From positions 2,212,176-2,276,175 of the forward strand of contig NZ_ARWB01000001.1 of assembly GCF_000384475.1 (NCBI RefSeq): 64,000 nucleotides of DNA, read 5' to 3'. The DNA is from Methylopila sp. M107. Lineage in GTDB: Bacteria > Pseudomonadota > Alphaproteobacteria > Rhizobiales > Methylopilaceae. The notes under the pieces were generated by a model. The model was not told where the DNA came from and did not search any database. It was given only the letters and a program-made list of their open reading frames with translations. Position 1 is the first letter of the stretch; each line of letters begins with the position of its first letter. The position numbers and the translations under genes are program-made. Of the stretch, positions 39,747 through 48,770 are shown one piece after another.

Positions 39747-40682
39747 ATGGCAGAACTCGTCTTCATCGTTCTCCCGACCTTCGGCCTGATCGGCCTCGGC
39801 TGGCTCGCGGGCCAGCTGAAGCTGCTGGGAAACCGCGCCGGCGACGGGCTGTCGGACTACGTCTTCCTGCTCGCCGTGCCGTCGCTCATCTTCCGCACCC
39901 TGTCGGAGGGCGGTACGCCGACCGAAAATCCATGGGGCTACTGGATCGCCTACTTCGGCGGCGTCGCCGTGGTCTGGACGGTCGCGATGCTGCTCGCCAC
40001 GAAACTGTTCGGCCGCGACCGGCGCGAGGCCGCGATCCACGGTTTTTCGGCCGGCCAGTCCAACACGGTGCTGGTCGGCGTGCCGCTGATCCTCAACGTC
40101 TATGGCGACGCCGGCGCGATCCCGCTGTTCCTGCTGCTCGCCATCCACCTGCCGATCATGATGTCGGCCGCCGCCATACTGATCGAGACCGCGAGCGAGG
40201 GCGGCAAGGGGTTCGCGATCGCCAAGAAGCTCGCGCTGACCATCGTGACGCATCCGATCATCCTGGCGCTGGTCGCGGGGCTGATCGCGCAGCGCTACGG
40301 CTTCCGGCCGTCGGGGGCGCTGAAATCCTTCGTCGACCAGCTGGCCGCGACCGCGAGCCCCTGCGCGCTGGTCGCCATGGGGCTGGCGCTGAAGCGCTTC
40401 GGCTTCGTCAGCGACCTGAAGGCGGTCGCGACCATCTCGACCCTGAAGCTGGTGGTCCATCCCTTCCTGGTCTGGCTGCTTGCCTTCCATGTGCTGAGCG
40501 TCCCGCCCGTCTGGGCGGGCGTCGCGGTGCTGTTCGCCGCCATGCCGTGCGGCATCAACGCCTATCTGATCGCCGCGCGCTACAAGGTGGCGGAACCGAC
40601 GGCCTCGGCCGCCGTCGCGGTGTCGACCGCGATCTCGGTCGTCACCGTGTCGGGCTGGCTCTGGGTCATCGGGGCGGTGTGA
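39747..40682 (+). CDS. AEC family transporter
   Basis: 311 residues from the ATG at 39747 (MAELVFIVLPTFGLIGLGWLAGQ); a TTG two codons earlier is possible. About ten hydrophobic helices are arranged as two halves. Signatures are VFLLAVPSLIFRTLS, GFSAGQSNTVLVGVPLI, and AAMPCGINAYLIAARY. AEC members include auxin exporters and malate or other carboxylate carriers. The substrate here is unknown. It is followed after 9 bp by an alpha/beta hydrolase, probably in one operon. Confidence 0.88.
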   Translation: MAELVFIVLPTFGLIGLGWLAGQLKLLGNRAGDGLSDYVFLLAVPSLIFRTLSEGGTPTENPWGYWIAYFGGVAVVWTVAMLLATKLFGRDRREAAIHGFSAGQSNTVLVGVPLILNVYGDAGAIPLFLLLAIHLPIMMSAAAILIETASEGGKGFAIAKKLALTIVTHPIILALVAGLIAQRYGFRPSGALKSFVDQLAATASPCALVAMGLALKRFGFVSDLKAVATISTLKLVVHPFLVWLLAFHVLSVPPVWAGVAVLFAAMPCGINAYLIAARYKVAEPTASAAVAVSTAISVVTVSGWLWVIGAV

Positions 40683-40691
40683 GGACCTGAG

Positions 40692-41459
40692 ATGACGGAC
40701 CCGGTTTCCGAACGCTTCACGCATGGCGAGGGCGACAGCGCGCGCGAGATCGCGGTGCTGCGCCGCGAAGGCGCCGGCCCCTGCGTGGTGTGGCTCGGCG
40801 GGTTCCTGTCCGAAATGACCGCCACCAAGGCGACCGCGCTCGACCGTTGGGCCGAGGCCGCCGGCCGCGCCATGCTGCGCTTCGACTATTCGGGCCACGG
40901 CGCCTCCTCGGCGCGCTTCGAGGACGGCACGATCGGCCTGTGGCTCGAGGACGCGCTCGCTGCGATCGAACGCTTCGCGGGCCCCTCGCCCGTGCTGGTC
41001 GGCTCGTCCATGGGCGGGTGGATGGCGCTGCTCGCGGCCCGCGCCATGGCCGAGCCGCCCGCCGGCCTCGTGCTGATCGCGCCCGCGGCCGACTTCACCG
41101 AGGAGCTGATGTGGGCGCGCTTCCCCGCGGAGGTGCGCCGCGCGATCCTGGAGGAGGGCGTCTACCGCCGGCCGACGCAATATTCGCCGCGCCCGACGCC
41201 AATCACCCGCCGGCTGATCGAGGAGGGCCGCGACCACCTGCTGCTCGGCGGTCCGATCCGCACGCGCGCGCCCGTGCATATCCTCCAGGGCATGGAGGAC
41301 CCCGACGTGCCGTGGGAGCACGCGCTGAGGCTGGTGGAGCGGCTCGCCGAGGACGACGTCGTCGTGACGCTCATCAAGGACGGCGACCACCGCCTGTCGC
41401 GCGACGAGGACATCGCCCGCATCATCGAAGCCGTGGACGGCGTCGCGCCGCGCGCGTGA
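40692..41459 (+). CDS. Alpha/beta hydrolase
   Basis: 255 residues. The nucleophile elbow is GSSMGG (VLVGSSMGGWMALLAA, about residue 103). Other elements are FDYSGHGASS, and the likely catalytic Asp (MEDPDVPWEHA) and His (KDGDHRLS). It resembles the small serine hydrolases related to palmitoyl-protein thioesterase ABHD10. Substrate unknown. Confidence 0.88.
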   Translation: MTDPVSERFTHGEGDSAREIAVLRREGAGPCVVWLGGFLSEMTATKATALDRWAEAAGRAMLRFDYSGHGASSARFEDGTIGLWLEDALAAIERFAGPSPVLVGSSMGGWMALLAARAMAEPPAGLVLIAPAADFTEELMWARFPAEVRRAILEEGVYRRPTQYSPRPTPITRRLIEEGRDHLLLGGPIRTRAPVHILQGMEDPDVPWEHALRLVERLAEDDVVVTLIKDGDHRLSRDEDIARIIEAVDGVAPRA

Positions 41460-41545
41460 GGGGGCTCGCCTTGCCGGAATCGGCGTGGCTAAAGTCAGGG
41501 CGTCGCCGATTCGGCGAAGCTGGTCCGGGGCTTAGCCGAACGTCC

Positions 41546-42319
41546 ATGTCGTTGCTGCGCGCCTTCCGATCGAAAGCCCTGTCGTCTCCCTCGGGCGAGC
41601 GCCCGAGCGAGGAGGCGCTGACGGTCGCGACGCGCTTCGGCAAGGTCGCGATCACCGTGCGCCGCTCGGTCCAGGCCCGCCGCATGACGCTGCGCGTGCG
41701 CTCCGCCGCCCGCGACGTAACCCTGACCCTGCCGGCCCGCACCGCGCAGGCCGCCGCGCGCGACTTCGTGCAGCGCCACGTCGACTGGATCGAGCAGCGC
41801 CTCGCCCGGCTGCCGGAGCGCATCCCGTTCGTCGCCGGCGAAGTCATTCCCTTGCGCGGCGCCGCCCATCGCATCGAGTTCCGCGAGGGCATGCGCGGGC
41901 TCGTGCGCGTCGAGCCCGGCGTTCGCGGCGGCGATCCGGTGATTGCGGTCTACGGCCTGCCGGCTCACGGGCCACGCCGCGTCGCGGATTTCCTGAAGCG
42001 CGAGGCGCGCGCCGATCTGCTCGCCGCCTCCGCGCGCCACGCGGCGTCGCTCGGCGTCGCCATCGGCCGCGTCACCATCAAGGACACGACGAGCCGCTGG
42101 GGCTCGTGCTCGGCGACGGGCGACCTGTCGTTCTCGTGGCGGCTCATCCTCGCCCCGCCGCATGTGCTCGACTATCTGGCCGCCCACGAGGTGGCGCATC
42201 GGCGCGAGATGAACCACGGCGCGCGCTACTGGGCGCATGTGGAACGGCTGACGCCCGATTACGGCCGCGCTGAAGCCTGGCTGAAAGCCCACGGCGCGAC
42301 CCTGCACCGCTACGGCTGA
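41546..42319 (+). CDS. YgjP/DUF45-like metallopeptidase
   Basis: 257 residues from the ATG at 41546. The zinc motif HEVAHRREMNH (HExxH plus a later His) is near residue 213, preceded by the family hallmark TTSRWGSCSATGDLSFSWRLILAPP. This is the DUF45 (YgjP-like) family; physiological substrate unknown. It sits 86 bp after the hydrolase gene. Confidence 0.92.
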   Translation: MSLLRAFRSKALSSPSGERPSEEALTVATRFGKVAITVRRSVQARRMTLRVRSAARDVTLTLPARTAQAAARDFVQRHVDWIEQRLARLPERIPFVAGEVIPLRGAAHRIEFREGMRGLVRVEPGVRGGDPVIAVYGLPAHGPRRVADFLKREARADLLAASARHAASLGVAIGRVTIKDTTSRWGSCSATGDLSFSWRLILAPPHVLDYLAAHEVAHRREMNHGARYWAHVERLTPDYGRAEAWLKAHGATLHRYG

Positions 42320-42349
42320 GGCGTCGCAAGACGCTCCTCCAATCGCCCT

Positions 42350-42466
42350 GATCCTCCTCCATGCGCGTCCAGGTCGGATATTTCCAACTGGGATCACTTT
42401 GGATGTCCGACTTGCAACGGCGGAATTGGCTGGGGGAAGGGACCGCGAAGCGGTGGGGGACGGGGC
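42350..42466. repeat. Interrupted family B repeat (copy 5)
   Basis: Opens GATCCTCCTCCATGCGCG and closes GGACCGCGAAGCGGTGGGGG, as in copies 1 and 2. Between them about 65 bp of unrelated, less GC-rich sequence replace the expected few bases. That segment has its own inverted arms: GTCGGATAT near 42373 and ATGTCCGAC near 42404. Confidence 0.7.
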
Positions 42467-42494
42467 TTAGTCTAGTAGCGGCGCAACTACCGCC

Positions 42495-42594
42495 CGTCGT
42501 CCCGGGCTTGGCCCGGGACCCAGACGCATGAACGGTTCGGGCGAAAGCCCCAACGTCGGCGTTTCTGAATCCCGGGCCTTCGGCCGGGATGACG
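42495..42594. repeat. Paired palindromic repeat (family A, copy 8)
   Basis: GTCGTCCCGGGC-TTG-GCCCGGGAC at the left and CCCGGGCC-TTC-GGCCGGGATGACG at the right. It lies between the convergent metallopeptidase and mcl genes, 28 bp past the mcl stop. With family B copy 5 it fills the 302-bp gap. Confidence 0.8.
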
Positions 42595-42621
42595 GCGGAG
42601 GATCCGGCGCGACGCTTCGAC

Positions 42622-43599
42622 TTACGCGGCCTTCTTCATCGCGTCGGCCTTGTTGATCAGGGCCTCGGCCATGCGGATCGAGGCGATGTCGATCAGGCGG
42701 CCGTCGAGCGAGACGGCGCCCTTGCCGGCCTTGGCGGCCTCTTCCATGGCTTCCAGGATCCGGCGGGCCTTCGTGACTTCGGCGTCGGACGGCGTGAAGA
42801 CGTCGTTGGCGAGGTCGATCTGGCTCGGATGGATCGCCCACTTGCCCTCATAGCCGGCGGACGCGCAGCGGCGGGCGGCGGAGACGTAGCCGTCCGGATC
42901 GCCGAAGTCGCCGAACGGGCCGTCGATCGGGCGCAGGCCGTAGGCGCGGCAGGCGACCAGCATGCGCTGCTGGGCGAACAGCCACGGGTCCTGCCAATGC
43001 GTCTCGCGCTTGCCGGCCTCGTCCTTGTCGGTGAGCACCGAATAGTCCGGGTTCACGCCGCCGATGATGGTCGAGCGGGTGCGGCAGGAGGCGGCGTAGT
43101 CGGCGACGCCGAACGACATGGCTTCCAGGCGCTTGGACGAGGTCGCGATCGCCTCGACGTTCGCCATGCCGAGCGCGGTCTCGATCAGCACTTCGAAGCC
43201 GATCTTCTTCTCGCGTTTGATGGACTGCTCGACCTGCGTGGTCAGCATGTCGACCGCGTAGACGTCGGCCGGGACGCCGACCTTCGGGATCAGGATCATG
43301 TCGAGGCGCGGACACTTTTCGACGATGTCGATGACGTCGCGGTACATGTAGTGGGTGTCGAGACCGTTGATGCGGATCATCATGGTCTTCGTGCCCCAGT
43401 CGATGTCGTTCAGGGCGTCGATGATGTTCTTGCGGGCCTGCTCCTTGTCGTCCGGCGCGACCGCGTCCTCGAGGTCGAGGAAGATGATGTCGGCGTTCGA
43501 CGAGGCCGACTTCTCCATGAAGGTCGGGTTGGAGCCGGGGACGGCGAGTTCCGAGCGGTGCAGGCGCGGGGTGGCCTGCTGGACCAGGGTAAAGCTCAT
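42622..43599 (-). CDS. mcl: L-malyl-CoA/beta-methylmalyl-CoA lyase
   Basis: 325 residues, the last gene of the serine-cycle cluster. HpcH/citrate-lyase-type signatures are RSELAVPGSNP, ADIIFLDLEDAVAPDDK, ETALGMANVEAIA and RTRSTIIGGVNPDYSVLTDKD. It cleaves malyl-CoA into glyoxylate and acetyl-CoA, closing the serine cycle. In organisms with the ethylmalonyl-CoA pathway the same enzyme also cleaves methylmalyl-CoA. A strong GAGGAGGAACG ribosome site precedes the ATG. It follows ppc by 24 bp. Confidence 0.95.
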   Translation of the reverse strand: MSFTLVQQATPRLHRSELAVPGSNPTFMEKSASSNADIIFLDLEDAVAPDDKEQARKNIIDALNDIDWGTKTMMIRINGLDTHYMYRDVIDIVEKCPRLDMILIPKVGVPADVYAVDMLTTQVEQSIKREKKIGFEVLIETALGMANVEAIATSSKRLEAMSFGVADYAASCRTRSTIIGGVNPDYSVLTDKDEAGKRETHWQDPWLFAQQRMLVACRAYGLRPIDGPFGDFGDPDGYVSAARRCASAGYEGKWAIHPSQIDLANDVFTPSDAEVTKARRILEAMEEAAKAGKGAVSLDGRLIDIASIRMAEALINKADAMKKAA

Positions 43600-43623
43600 T
43601 GGACGTTCCTCCTCGTTTTGATT

Positions 43624-46389
43624 TTAGCCGGTCGCGCCGAAGCCGACCGAAATGCAGTTGATGGACAGAAGCAGCGCGGACTTGACCTCGTCGCGCTTGA
43701 ACTCGTCGGTCTCCGACCGGTAGCGGCGCAGCAGTTCGACCTGCTCGCGGCTGACCTGGTTGATGACCGGAAGGCGCTCCGAGAGACGCTCGCGGAAGGC
43801 CGGGTAGCGGAAGGCGATCTCGCCGCCGCCGGAGACGCGCAGGCACATCTCGCAGGTGAGCGCGTATTCGGCCTCGATCAGCCCGAAGACGTCGGCGCGG
43901 ATCTTGTCGTTCTCGACCAGCGTCGAATATTCGCGCGCGACCGACAGATCGACCATGCGGAGCGTCTTCTCGACCTCGTCGAGGATCAGCCGGAACGCCT
44001 TGAACTCCTCGAACATCCGCTTGAGCATCTGCTCGCCCGCCTCGCCGCGGACCTCAATGAAGTTCTTGAGGCCCGAGCCGATTCCATACCAGCTGGTGAT
44101 GATGTGCCGGTTTTGCGCCCAGGCGAACACCCAGGGGATGGCGCGCAGGTCTGAGAGCGTGCGCGCTCCCGTGCGCCGCGCGGGCCGGGAGCCGATGTTG
44201 AGCAGCGTCAGTTCGTCAAGCGGGCTCGCCTGCTGGAAGTATTCGACGAAGCCGTCATGGCTGATGAGCTGCGTGTAGACCGCCCGCGAAGCGCCCGACA
44301 GCGCCTCCATGGCGTCCTCGAACTCGCTGCGGCCCGTGGGCGCGTCGCGGGTCGAGTTCAGTACATGTTCCATCACGGAAGCCGCGGTCAGCTCCATCTG
44401 GTAGGCCGCGGTGCCCCGGTTCGAATATTTGAACGACACCACCTCGCCCTGGTCGGTGACGCGGTACTGGCGGTTGATCGAGCCCGGCGGCAACGCCGCT
44501 ATGGCGCGCGCCGTGGGCGCGCCGCCGCGCGAGACGGAACCGCCGCGGCCGTGGAAGAAGGTGAGCGGCACGCCGGCCTGCCGGCCGACCTCGGTCAGCT
44601 TGGCCTGCGCCTTGTAGAGCTCCCAGTTGGACGCGAAGTAGCCGCCGTCCTTGTTTGAGTCCGAATAGCCGACCATGCACTCCTGCAGGCCGCCCTGCCA
44701 GCGCACGGAGCGGCGGATCAGCGGGATCGACAGCAGCTCCTTCATGATCGCGGGCGCCGCGCGCAGGTCCTCGATCGTCTCGAACAGCGGCACGATCGGC
44801 AGCTGGCAGATCTCGACGCCGGGCGCGTCGAGATAGATGCGGGCCTCCTTGGCGAGCAGATAGACGCCCAGGATGTCGTTCACCGAGCGCGTCATCGACA
44901 GGATGAAGCAGCCGACCGTATCGCGGTCGATCTCGGCGCGCATCTCGGCGACCAGCGCGAAGGTCGCGAGCGTCTCGCGCGCCTCGTCGGACAGCTTCGG
45001 CAGCTCGCGCGGCTTGGTGCGGGGCTTCAGCAGCTCCTTCGTCAGCCAGGACCGCCATTCGGGCGATTCGACGTCCGGCGCCTCATCGGGCTCGCGGTCC
45101 TCGACCGAGGCCCAGATCTCGCTCAGCGTCTTGGTCGTGCGGCCGGAGTTTTCGCGGAGGTCCAGATGCACGGTCGAGAAGCGGAACAGCTCGACCATCC
45201 GGCGCACCGGCCGCACCTGGTTGACAGCAAGCGACCGGCAGCCGCTCTGGATCAGCCCCTGCTCAAGCGTCTTCAGGTCCTGGATGAGCTGGTCGGCGTC
45301 CGTGTAGTACGGGCCGGGCAGGTTTTCCGGCTCTTCCTTGTTGTGGTCGATCGTGGCGTCGAGCTTGCGCAGGACGCAGGTCAGGAACTGGCGGAAGTGC
45401 TCGCCCGGATTGCGCTCGGCGATCGCGGTTCCGTCGCCGCTCGCGTCGAGCAGCGCCTTGAGTTCGCGATGGAAGGTCGGCGGCGTCGGCAGCACGCGCT
45501 CGGTGACCGAGAGCAGCTTGCCGAGATCCATCAGGCGCGTATGGAAACGCCGCATGCTGGCGCGGGCGTTGCGCTTCAGCGTGGTGCGGGTGACGTCGGA
45601 GGTGACGAACGGGTTGCCGTCGCGGTCGCCGCCGACCCAGCAGCCGAACTGGAAGAACGGCGGGACCTCGAAATTCTCGTCCGGATAGTATTCGGCGAGC
45701 GACGCCTCGAGCGAGTAGATCAGCTCGGGCAGCATGTCGAACAGCGCTTCGTCGAAAAAGTGCAGCGCCCAGGAGACCTCGCGGACCACCGTCGCCTTTT
45801 CGAGCTGCAGCTCGCCGGTGAGGAAGATCAGCTCGATCTGGTCGGACAGGTCCGCCATCAGGGCGGAGCGCTCGCGCTCGGTGTAGCGCGGCAGTTCGAG
45901 GTCGCGCAGCAGCAGGTAGATGCTGCGGAGCTTCTCGAGAACCGTGACGCGCTTGGCCTCGGTCGGATGGGCGGTCAGCGTCGGGCGGATGCGGAGCGTG
46001 CGGAGCAGCTCCTGGATCTCGGACGCCTTCACGCCGTTCGCCGCGGCGTGCGCCAGCACGCCCGAGAACGTGCCGCCGACTTCGGCGCGGCCCTGGTTGC
46101 GCTCGACATGCCGGCGGCGGCGCATCGCGGTGTTCTCTTCCACGATGGACAGCAGCCGGAACCAGATGCTCTGCAGCTGCAGCGCGCGCGAGATTCGCTC
46201 GGGCGTCAGCCGCGCGATGTCGGCCTCGCCCTTGAGCACGTCCTCAAGGTCCGGATCGTGGCGCCGGCAGATCTCGAGCAGCGCGCGATAGACGATCTCG
46301 GTCGCGGCGTCCGACTCCGTGCCGGTGATGGCCGGCGGAGCGAAGGATGCGTCCGCGACGGGGGTCGCGACTTCGGCGGTCAGCGCCAT
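43624..46389 (-). CDS. ppc: Phosphoenolpyruvate carboxylase
   Basis: 921 residues, full length. Conserved motifs in order are TAHPTEAKR, GGDRDGNPFVT, GYSDSNKDGG, FHGRGGSVSRGGAPT and DQGEVVSFKYSN. It fixes bicarbonate onto PEP to make oxaloacetate, one of the two inorganic-carbon-fixing steps served by this window (the other is Ccr). It lies between mtkB and mcl, the position seen in Methylobacterium-type serine-cycle clusters. Confidence 0.97.
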   Translation of the reverse strand: MALTAEVATPVADASFAPPAITGTESDAATEIVYRALLEICRRHDPDLEDVLKGEADIARLTPERISRALQLQSIWFRLLSIVEENTAMRRRRHVERNQGRAEVGGTFSGVLAHAAANGVKASEIQELLRTLRIRPTLTAHPTEAKRVTVLEKLRSIYLLLRDLELPRYTERERSALMADLSDQIELIFLTGELQLEKATVVREVSWALHFFDEALFDMLPELIYSLEASLAEYYPDENFEVPPFFQFGCWVGGDRDGNPFVTSDVTRTTLKRNARASMRRFHTRLMDLGKLLSVTERVLPTPPTFHRELKALLDASGDGTAIAERNPGEHFRQFLTCVLRKLDATIDHNKEEPENLPGPYYTDADQLIQDLKTLEQGLIQSGCRSLAVNQVRPVRRMVELFRFSTVHLDLRENSGRTTKTLSEIWASVEDREPDEAPDVESPEWRSWLTKELLKPRTKPRELPKLSDEARETLATFALVAEMRAEIDRDTVGCFILSMTRSVNDILGVYLLAKEARIYLDAPGVEICQLPIVPLFETIEDLRAAPAIMKELLSIPLIRRSVRWQGGLQECMVGYSDSNKDGGYFASNWELYKAQAKLTEVGRQAGVPLTFFHGRGGSVSRGGAPTARAIAALPPGSINRQYRVTDQGEVVSFKYSNRGTAAYQMELTAASVMEHVLNSTRDAPTGRSEFEDAMEALSGASRAVYTQLISHDGFVEYFQQASPLDELTLLNIGSRPARRTGARTLSDLRAIPWVFAWAQNRHIITSWYGIGSGLKNFIEVRGEAGEQMLKRMFEEFKAFRLILDEVEKTLRMVDLSVAREYSTLVENDKIRADVFGLIEAEYALTCEMCLRVSGGGEIAFRYPAFRERLSERLPVINQVSREQVELLRRYRSETDEFKRDEVKSALLLSINCISVGFGATG

Positions 46390-46487
46390 GGGTCGACTCC
46401 ACTCATTGCGGGCGTAAGCGCCCGATGCGGGAACCGGCGAAGGAGACGGCCGTCATCGGCCGCGCGCGTCGCCGGAAGTGTCCGTGT

Positions 46488-46515
46488 GGGCGCCCCTCAA
46501 AAAGTCGGGGCGCCC
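46488..46515 (-). other. Strong hairpin in the mtkB-ppc intergenic region
   Basis: Perfect 9-bp arms GGGCGCCCC and GGGGCGCCC around a 10-base A/T-rich loop. It has no T run, so it is more likely an mRNA-stabilising or processing element than a terminator. Confidence 0.6.
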
Positions 46516-46529
46516 AGTCGGGTCGTGGA

Positions 46530-47429
46530 TCAGGCGGCCTTGCGGGCGCGGCCCAGCACTTCGGCTACCGTGGTCCCGAACGAACCGGGGTCGGGCGCGA
46601 CCGTCAGGCCATAGGAGCGCATGATCTCGGCCTTCTCGGCCGCGCTGTCGCCGGACGCCGAGATGATCGCGCCGGCATGGCCCATGCGGCGGCCCTTCGG
46701 AGCGGTCAGCCCCGCGACGAAGCCGATGACGGGCTTGGAGAAGTTGTCTTTGATCCAGGCCGAGGCCTCGGCCTCCTGCGGGCCGCCGATCTCGCCGATG
46801 ATCAGGACCGCATGGGTGTCCGGATCCTGCTCGAAGCGCGCCAGATGGTCGAGGAAGGACGAGCCGTTGATCGGGTCGCCGCCGATGCCGACCGAGGTCG
46901 AGATGCCGATGTCGAGCGCCTTCATCTGCGACGCCGCCTCGTAGCCGAGCGTGCCCGAGCGCGAGATCACGCCGACATTGCCCTGCTTGTAGATGTGCCC
47001 GGGCATGATGCCGAGCATGGCCTTGCCCGGCGAAATGATGCCGGCGCAGTTCGGGCCGACTATGACGGTGCGCTTGTCCTTCGGGTAGCGGAACAGGTAG
47101 CGCTTCACGCGCATCATGTCCTGCGCCGGGATGCCGTCGGTGATCGAGCAGACGAGCTTGAGGCCGGCGTCCGCCGCCTCCATCAGCGCGTCGGCCGCGA
47201 AGGGCGGGGCCACGAAGGTGATCGAGGTGGTCGCGCCGGTCTGCTCGACCGCTTCCTTGACCGTGTTGAACACCGGCAGGCCGAGATGCGTCTTGCCGCC
47301 CTTGCCGGGGGTGACGCCGCCGACGACATTGGTGCCGTACTCGATCATCTCCTTGGCGTGGAACGTGCCCTTATCGCCCGTGATGCCCTGGACGATGATC
47401 GGGGTCTTCTCGTCGATGAGAATGCTCAT
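46530..47429 (-). CDS. mtkB: Malate-CoA ligase (malate thiokinase) subunit alpha
   Basis: 299 residues, SucD-like. CoA-binding Rossmann start (KTPIIVQGITGDKGTFHAKEMI), NCAGIISPGKAMLGIMPG and the phospho-histidine segment GHAGAIIS near residue 250. The serine-cycle setting, next to mtkA and ppc, identifies it as malate thiokinase rather than succinyl-CoA synthetase. It makes malyl-CoA for Mcl. It lies 21 bp after mtkA. Confidence 0.93.
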   Translation of the reverse strand: MSILIDEKTPIIVQGITGDKGTFHAKEMIEYGTNVVGGVTPGKGGKTHLGLPVFNTVKEAVEQTGATTSITFVAPPFAADALMEAADAGLKLVCSITDGIPAQDMMRVKRYLFRYPKDKRTVIVGPNCAGIISPGKAMLGIMPGHIYKQGNVGVISRSGTLGYEAASQMKALDIGISTSVGIGGDPINGSSFLDHLARFEQDPDTHAVLIIGEIGGPQEAEASAWIKDNFSKPVIGFVAGLTAPKGRRMGHAGAIISASGDSAAEKAEIMRSYGLTVAPDPGSFGTTVAEVLGRARKAA

Positions 47430-47450
47430 TGCCGTTTCCTCCCCTGTTCC

Positions 47451-48629
47451 TCAGGCCGCGTTCTTGTAGGAATTGCAGGCCTCGACGGCCTTCTGCGCGG
47501 CTTCCGTGAGGGTGTCGGCGGTGATCAGGTCGAGCCCGCTGTCCTTCAGAATCTTCTGGCCGGCTTCGACGTTCGTGCCGGCGAGCCGGACGATCAGCGG
47601 CACCTTGATGTCGACTTCCCTGGCCGCCTGGACCACGCCTTGCGCGACCCAGTCGCAGCGATTGATGCCGGCGAAGATGTTGACCAGGATCGCCTTCACG
47701 TTCTTGTCCGACAGGACGAGGTTGAAGGCGGTCGCGACGCGCTCGGGGCTTGCGCCGCCGCCGACGTCGAGGAAGTTCGCAGGTGAACCGCCTGCGTGCT
47801 TGATCATGTCCATGGTGGCCATGGCGAGGCCCGCGCCGTTGACGATGCAGCCGATCTCGCCTTCGAGCCCGATGTAGTTCAGGTGGTGCTCGGCGGCCTG
47901 CGCCTCGCGCGGATCGGACTGCGAGGGGTCGTGCATGTCCGAGACGTTGGGGCGCCGGAACAGCGCGTTGTCGTCGAACGACATCTTGGCGTCGAGGGCT
48001 AGCACGCGGTCGTCTTTCGTCACGACCAGCGGGTTGATCTCGAGCATCTGGCAGTCGGTGTCGCGGAACGCCCGGTAGGCGTTCATGATGGTCTTCACCG
48101 CCGCAGAGACCTGCTTGATGTTGAGGCCGAGCTTGAACGCGATCTCGCGGGCCTCGAACTGCTGCAGCCCGACCGCGGGCTCGACCACGACCTGGATCAG
48201 CAGCTCGGGGTTCTTCTCGGCGATCTCCTCGATCTCCATGCCGCCTTCGGTCGAGGCGATGACGCGCACGCGCTCCGCCTTCCGGTCCAGCACGTAGCCG
48301 AGGTAGAGCTCGCGATCGAAGGGGTCGGCGACCTCGACATAGACCCGCTGAACGGGCTTGCCTTCGGGACCGGTCTGCTTGGTGACGAGCTTCTTGCCCA
48401 GCATGCCGCGGGCGGCGTCGCGCACCTCGTTATAGGTGCGGCAGAGCTTGATGCCGCCGGCCTTGCCGCGGGCGCCGGCGTGGATCTGCGCCTTGACGGC
48501 CCAGTAGGATCCGCCGAGCTCGGTCGCAGCGTAGACCGCCTGATCGGGACTGAACGCCACCGCGCCCTTTGCGACCGCGACGCCGAAGCCCGAGAGCAGC
48601 TCTTTGGCCTGATACTCGTGCACGTCCAT
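47451..48629 (-). CDS. mtkA: Malate-CoA ligase (malate thiokinase) subunit beta
   Basis: 392 residues, SucC-like with an N-terminal ATP-grasp domain ([44 protein letters not shown]) and a C-terminal CoA-ligase domain ([37 protein letters not shown]). It pairs with MtkB. A GGAGG ribosome site precedes the ATG. It begins a second transcription unit, because a terminator-like hairpin and a 141-bp AT-rich gap separate it from fchA. Confidence 0.93.
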   Translation of the reverse strand: MDVHEYQAKELLSGFGVAVAKGAVAFSPDQAVYAATELGGSYWAVKAQIHAGARGKAGGIKLCRTYNEVRDAARGMLGKKLVTKQTGPEGKPVQRVYVEVADPFDRELYLGYVLDRKAERVRVIASTEGGMEIEEIAEKNPELLIQVVVEPAVGLQQFEAREIAFKLGLNIKQVSAAVKTIMNAYRAFRDTDCQMLEINPLVVTKDDRVLALDAKMSFDDNALFRRPNVSDMHDPSQSDPREAQAAEHHLNYIGLEGEIGCIVNGAGLAMATMDMIKHAGGSPANFLDVGGGASPERVATAFNLVLSDKNVKAILVNIFAGINRCDWVAQGVVQAAREVDIKVPLIVRLAGTNVEAGQKILKDSGLDLITADTLTEAAQKAVEACNSYKNAA

Positions 48630-48725
48630 CGGGAACCTCCCTTAATTCAGTTTTTCTTATTCTTGCTTTTATGTACGAAAGTTATTCTTACAGATCGACG
48701 ACCTCCGGTCATTCCCGACTTTGGT
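48630..48725 (-). promoter_or_regulatory. Likely promoter and leader of the mtkA-mtkB-ppc-mcl unit
   Basis: AT-rich stretch just downstream of the hairpin at 48729-48748. On the minus strand it carries TACATAAAAG and AATAAGAAAAAC before AGGGAGG. No clear -35 is visible. Confidence 0.5.
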
Positions 48726-48748
48726 AAAAGCCCTGATAACTCAGGGCT
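48724..48748 (-). terminator. Rho-independent terminator after fchA
   Basis: Minus strand: AGCCCTGA-GTTA-TCAGGGCT followed by TTTA. Perfect 8-bp stem, 22 bp past the fchA stop. Confidence 0.8.
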
Positions 48749-48770
48749 ATCACCCTATGTCATCTTTCGA

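Noticed and set aside
38400-41390. Very long minus-strand open frame (996 codons) across the transporter and hydrolase genes
   Set aside because: It is antisense to three well-supported plus-strand genes and is rich in Arg/Asp/His/Gln typical of high-GC shadow frames.
46530-48629. Succinyl-CoA synthetase (sucCD) as the identity of the two ligase subunits
   Set aside because: The family is the same, but the position between fchA and ppc-mcl identifies malate thiokinase.
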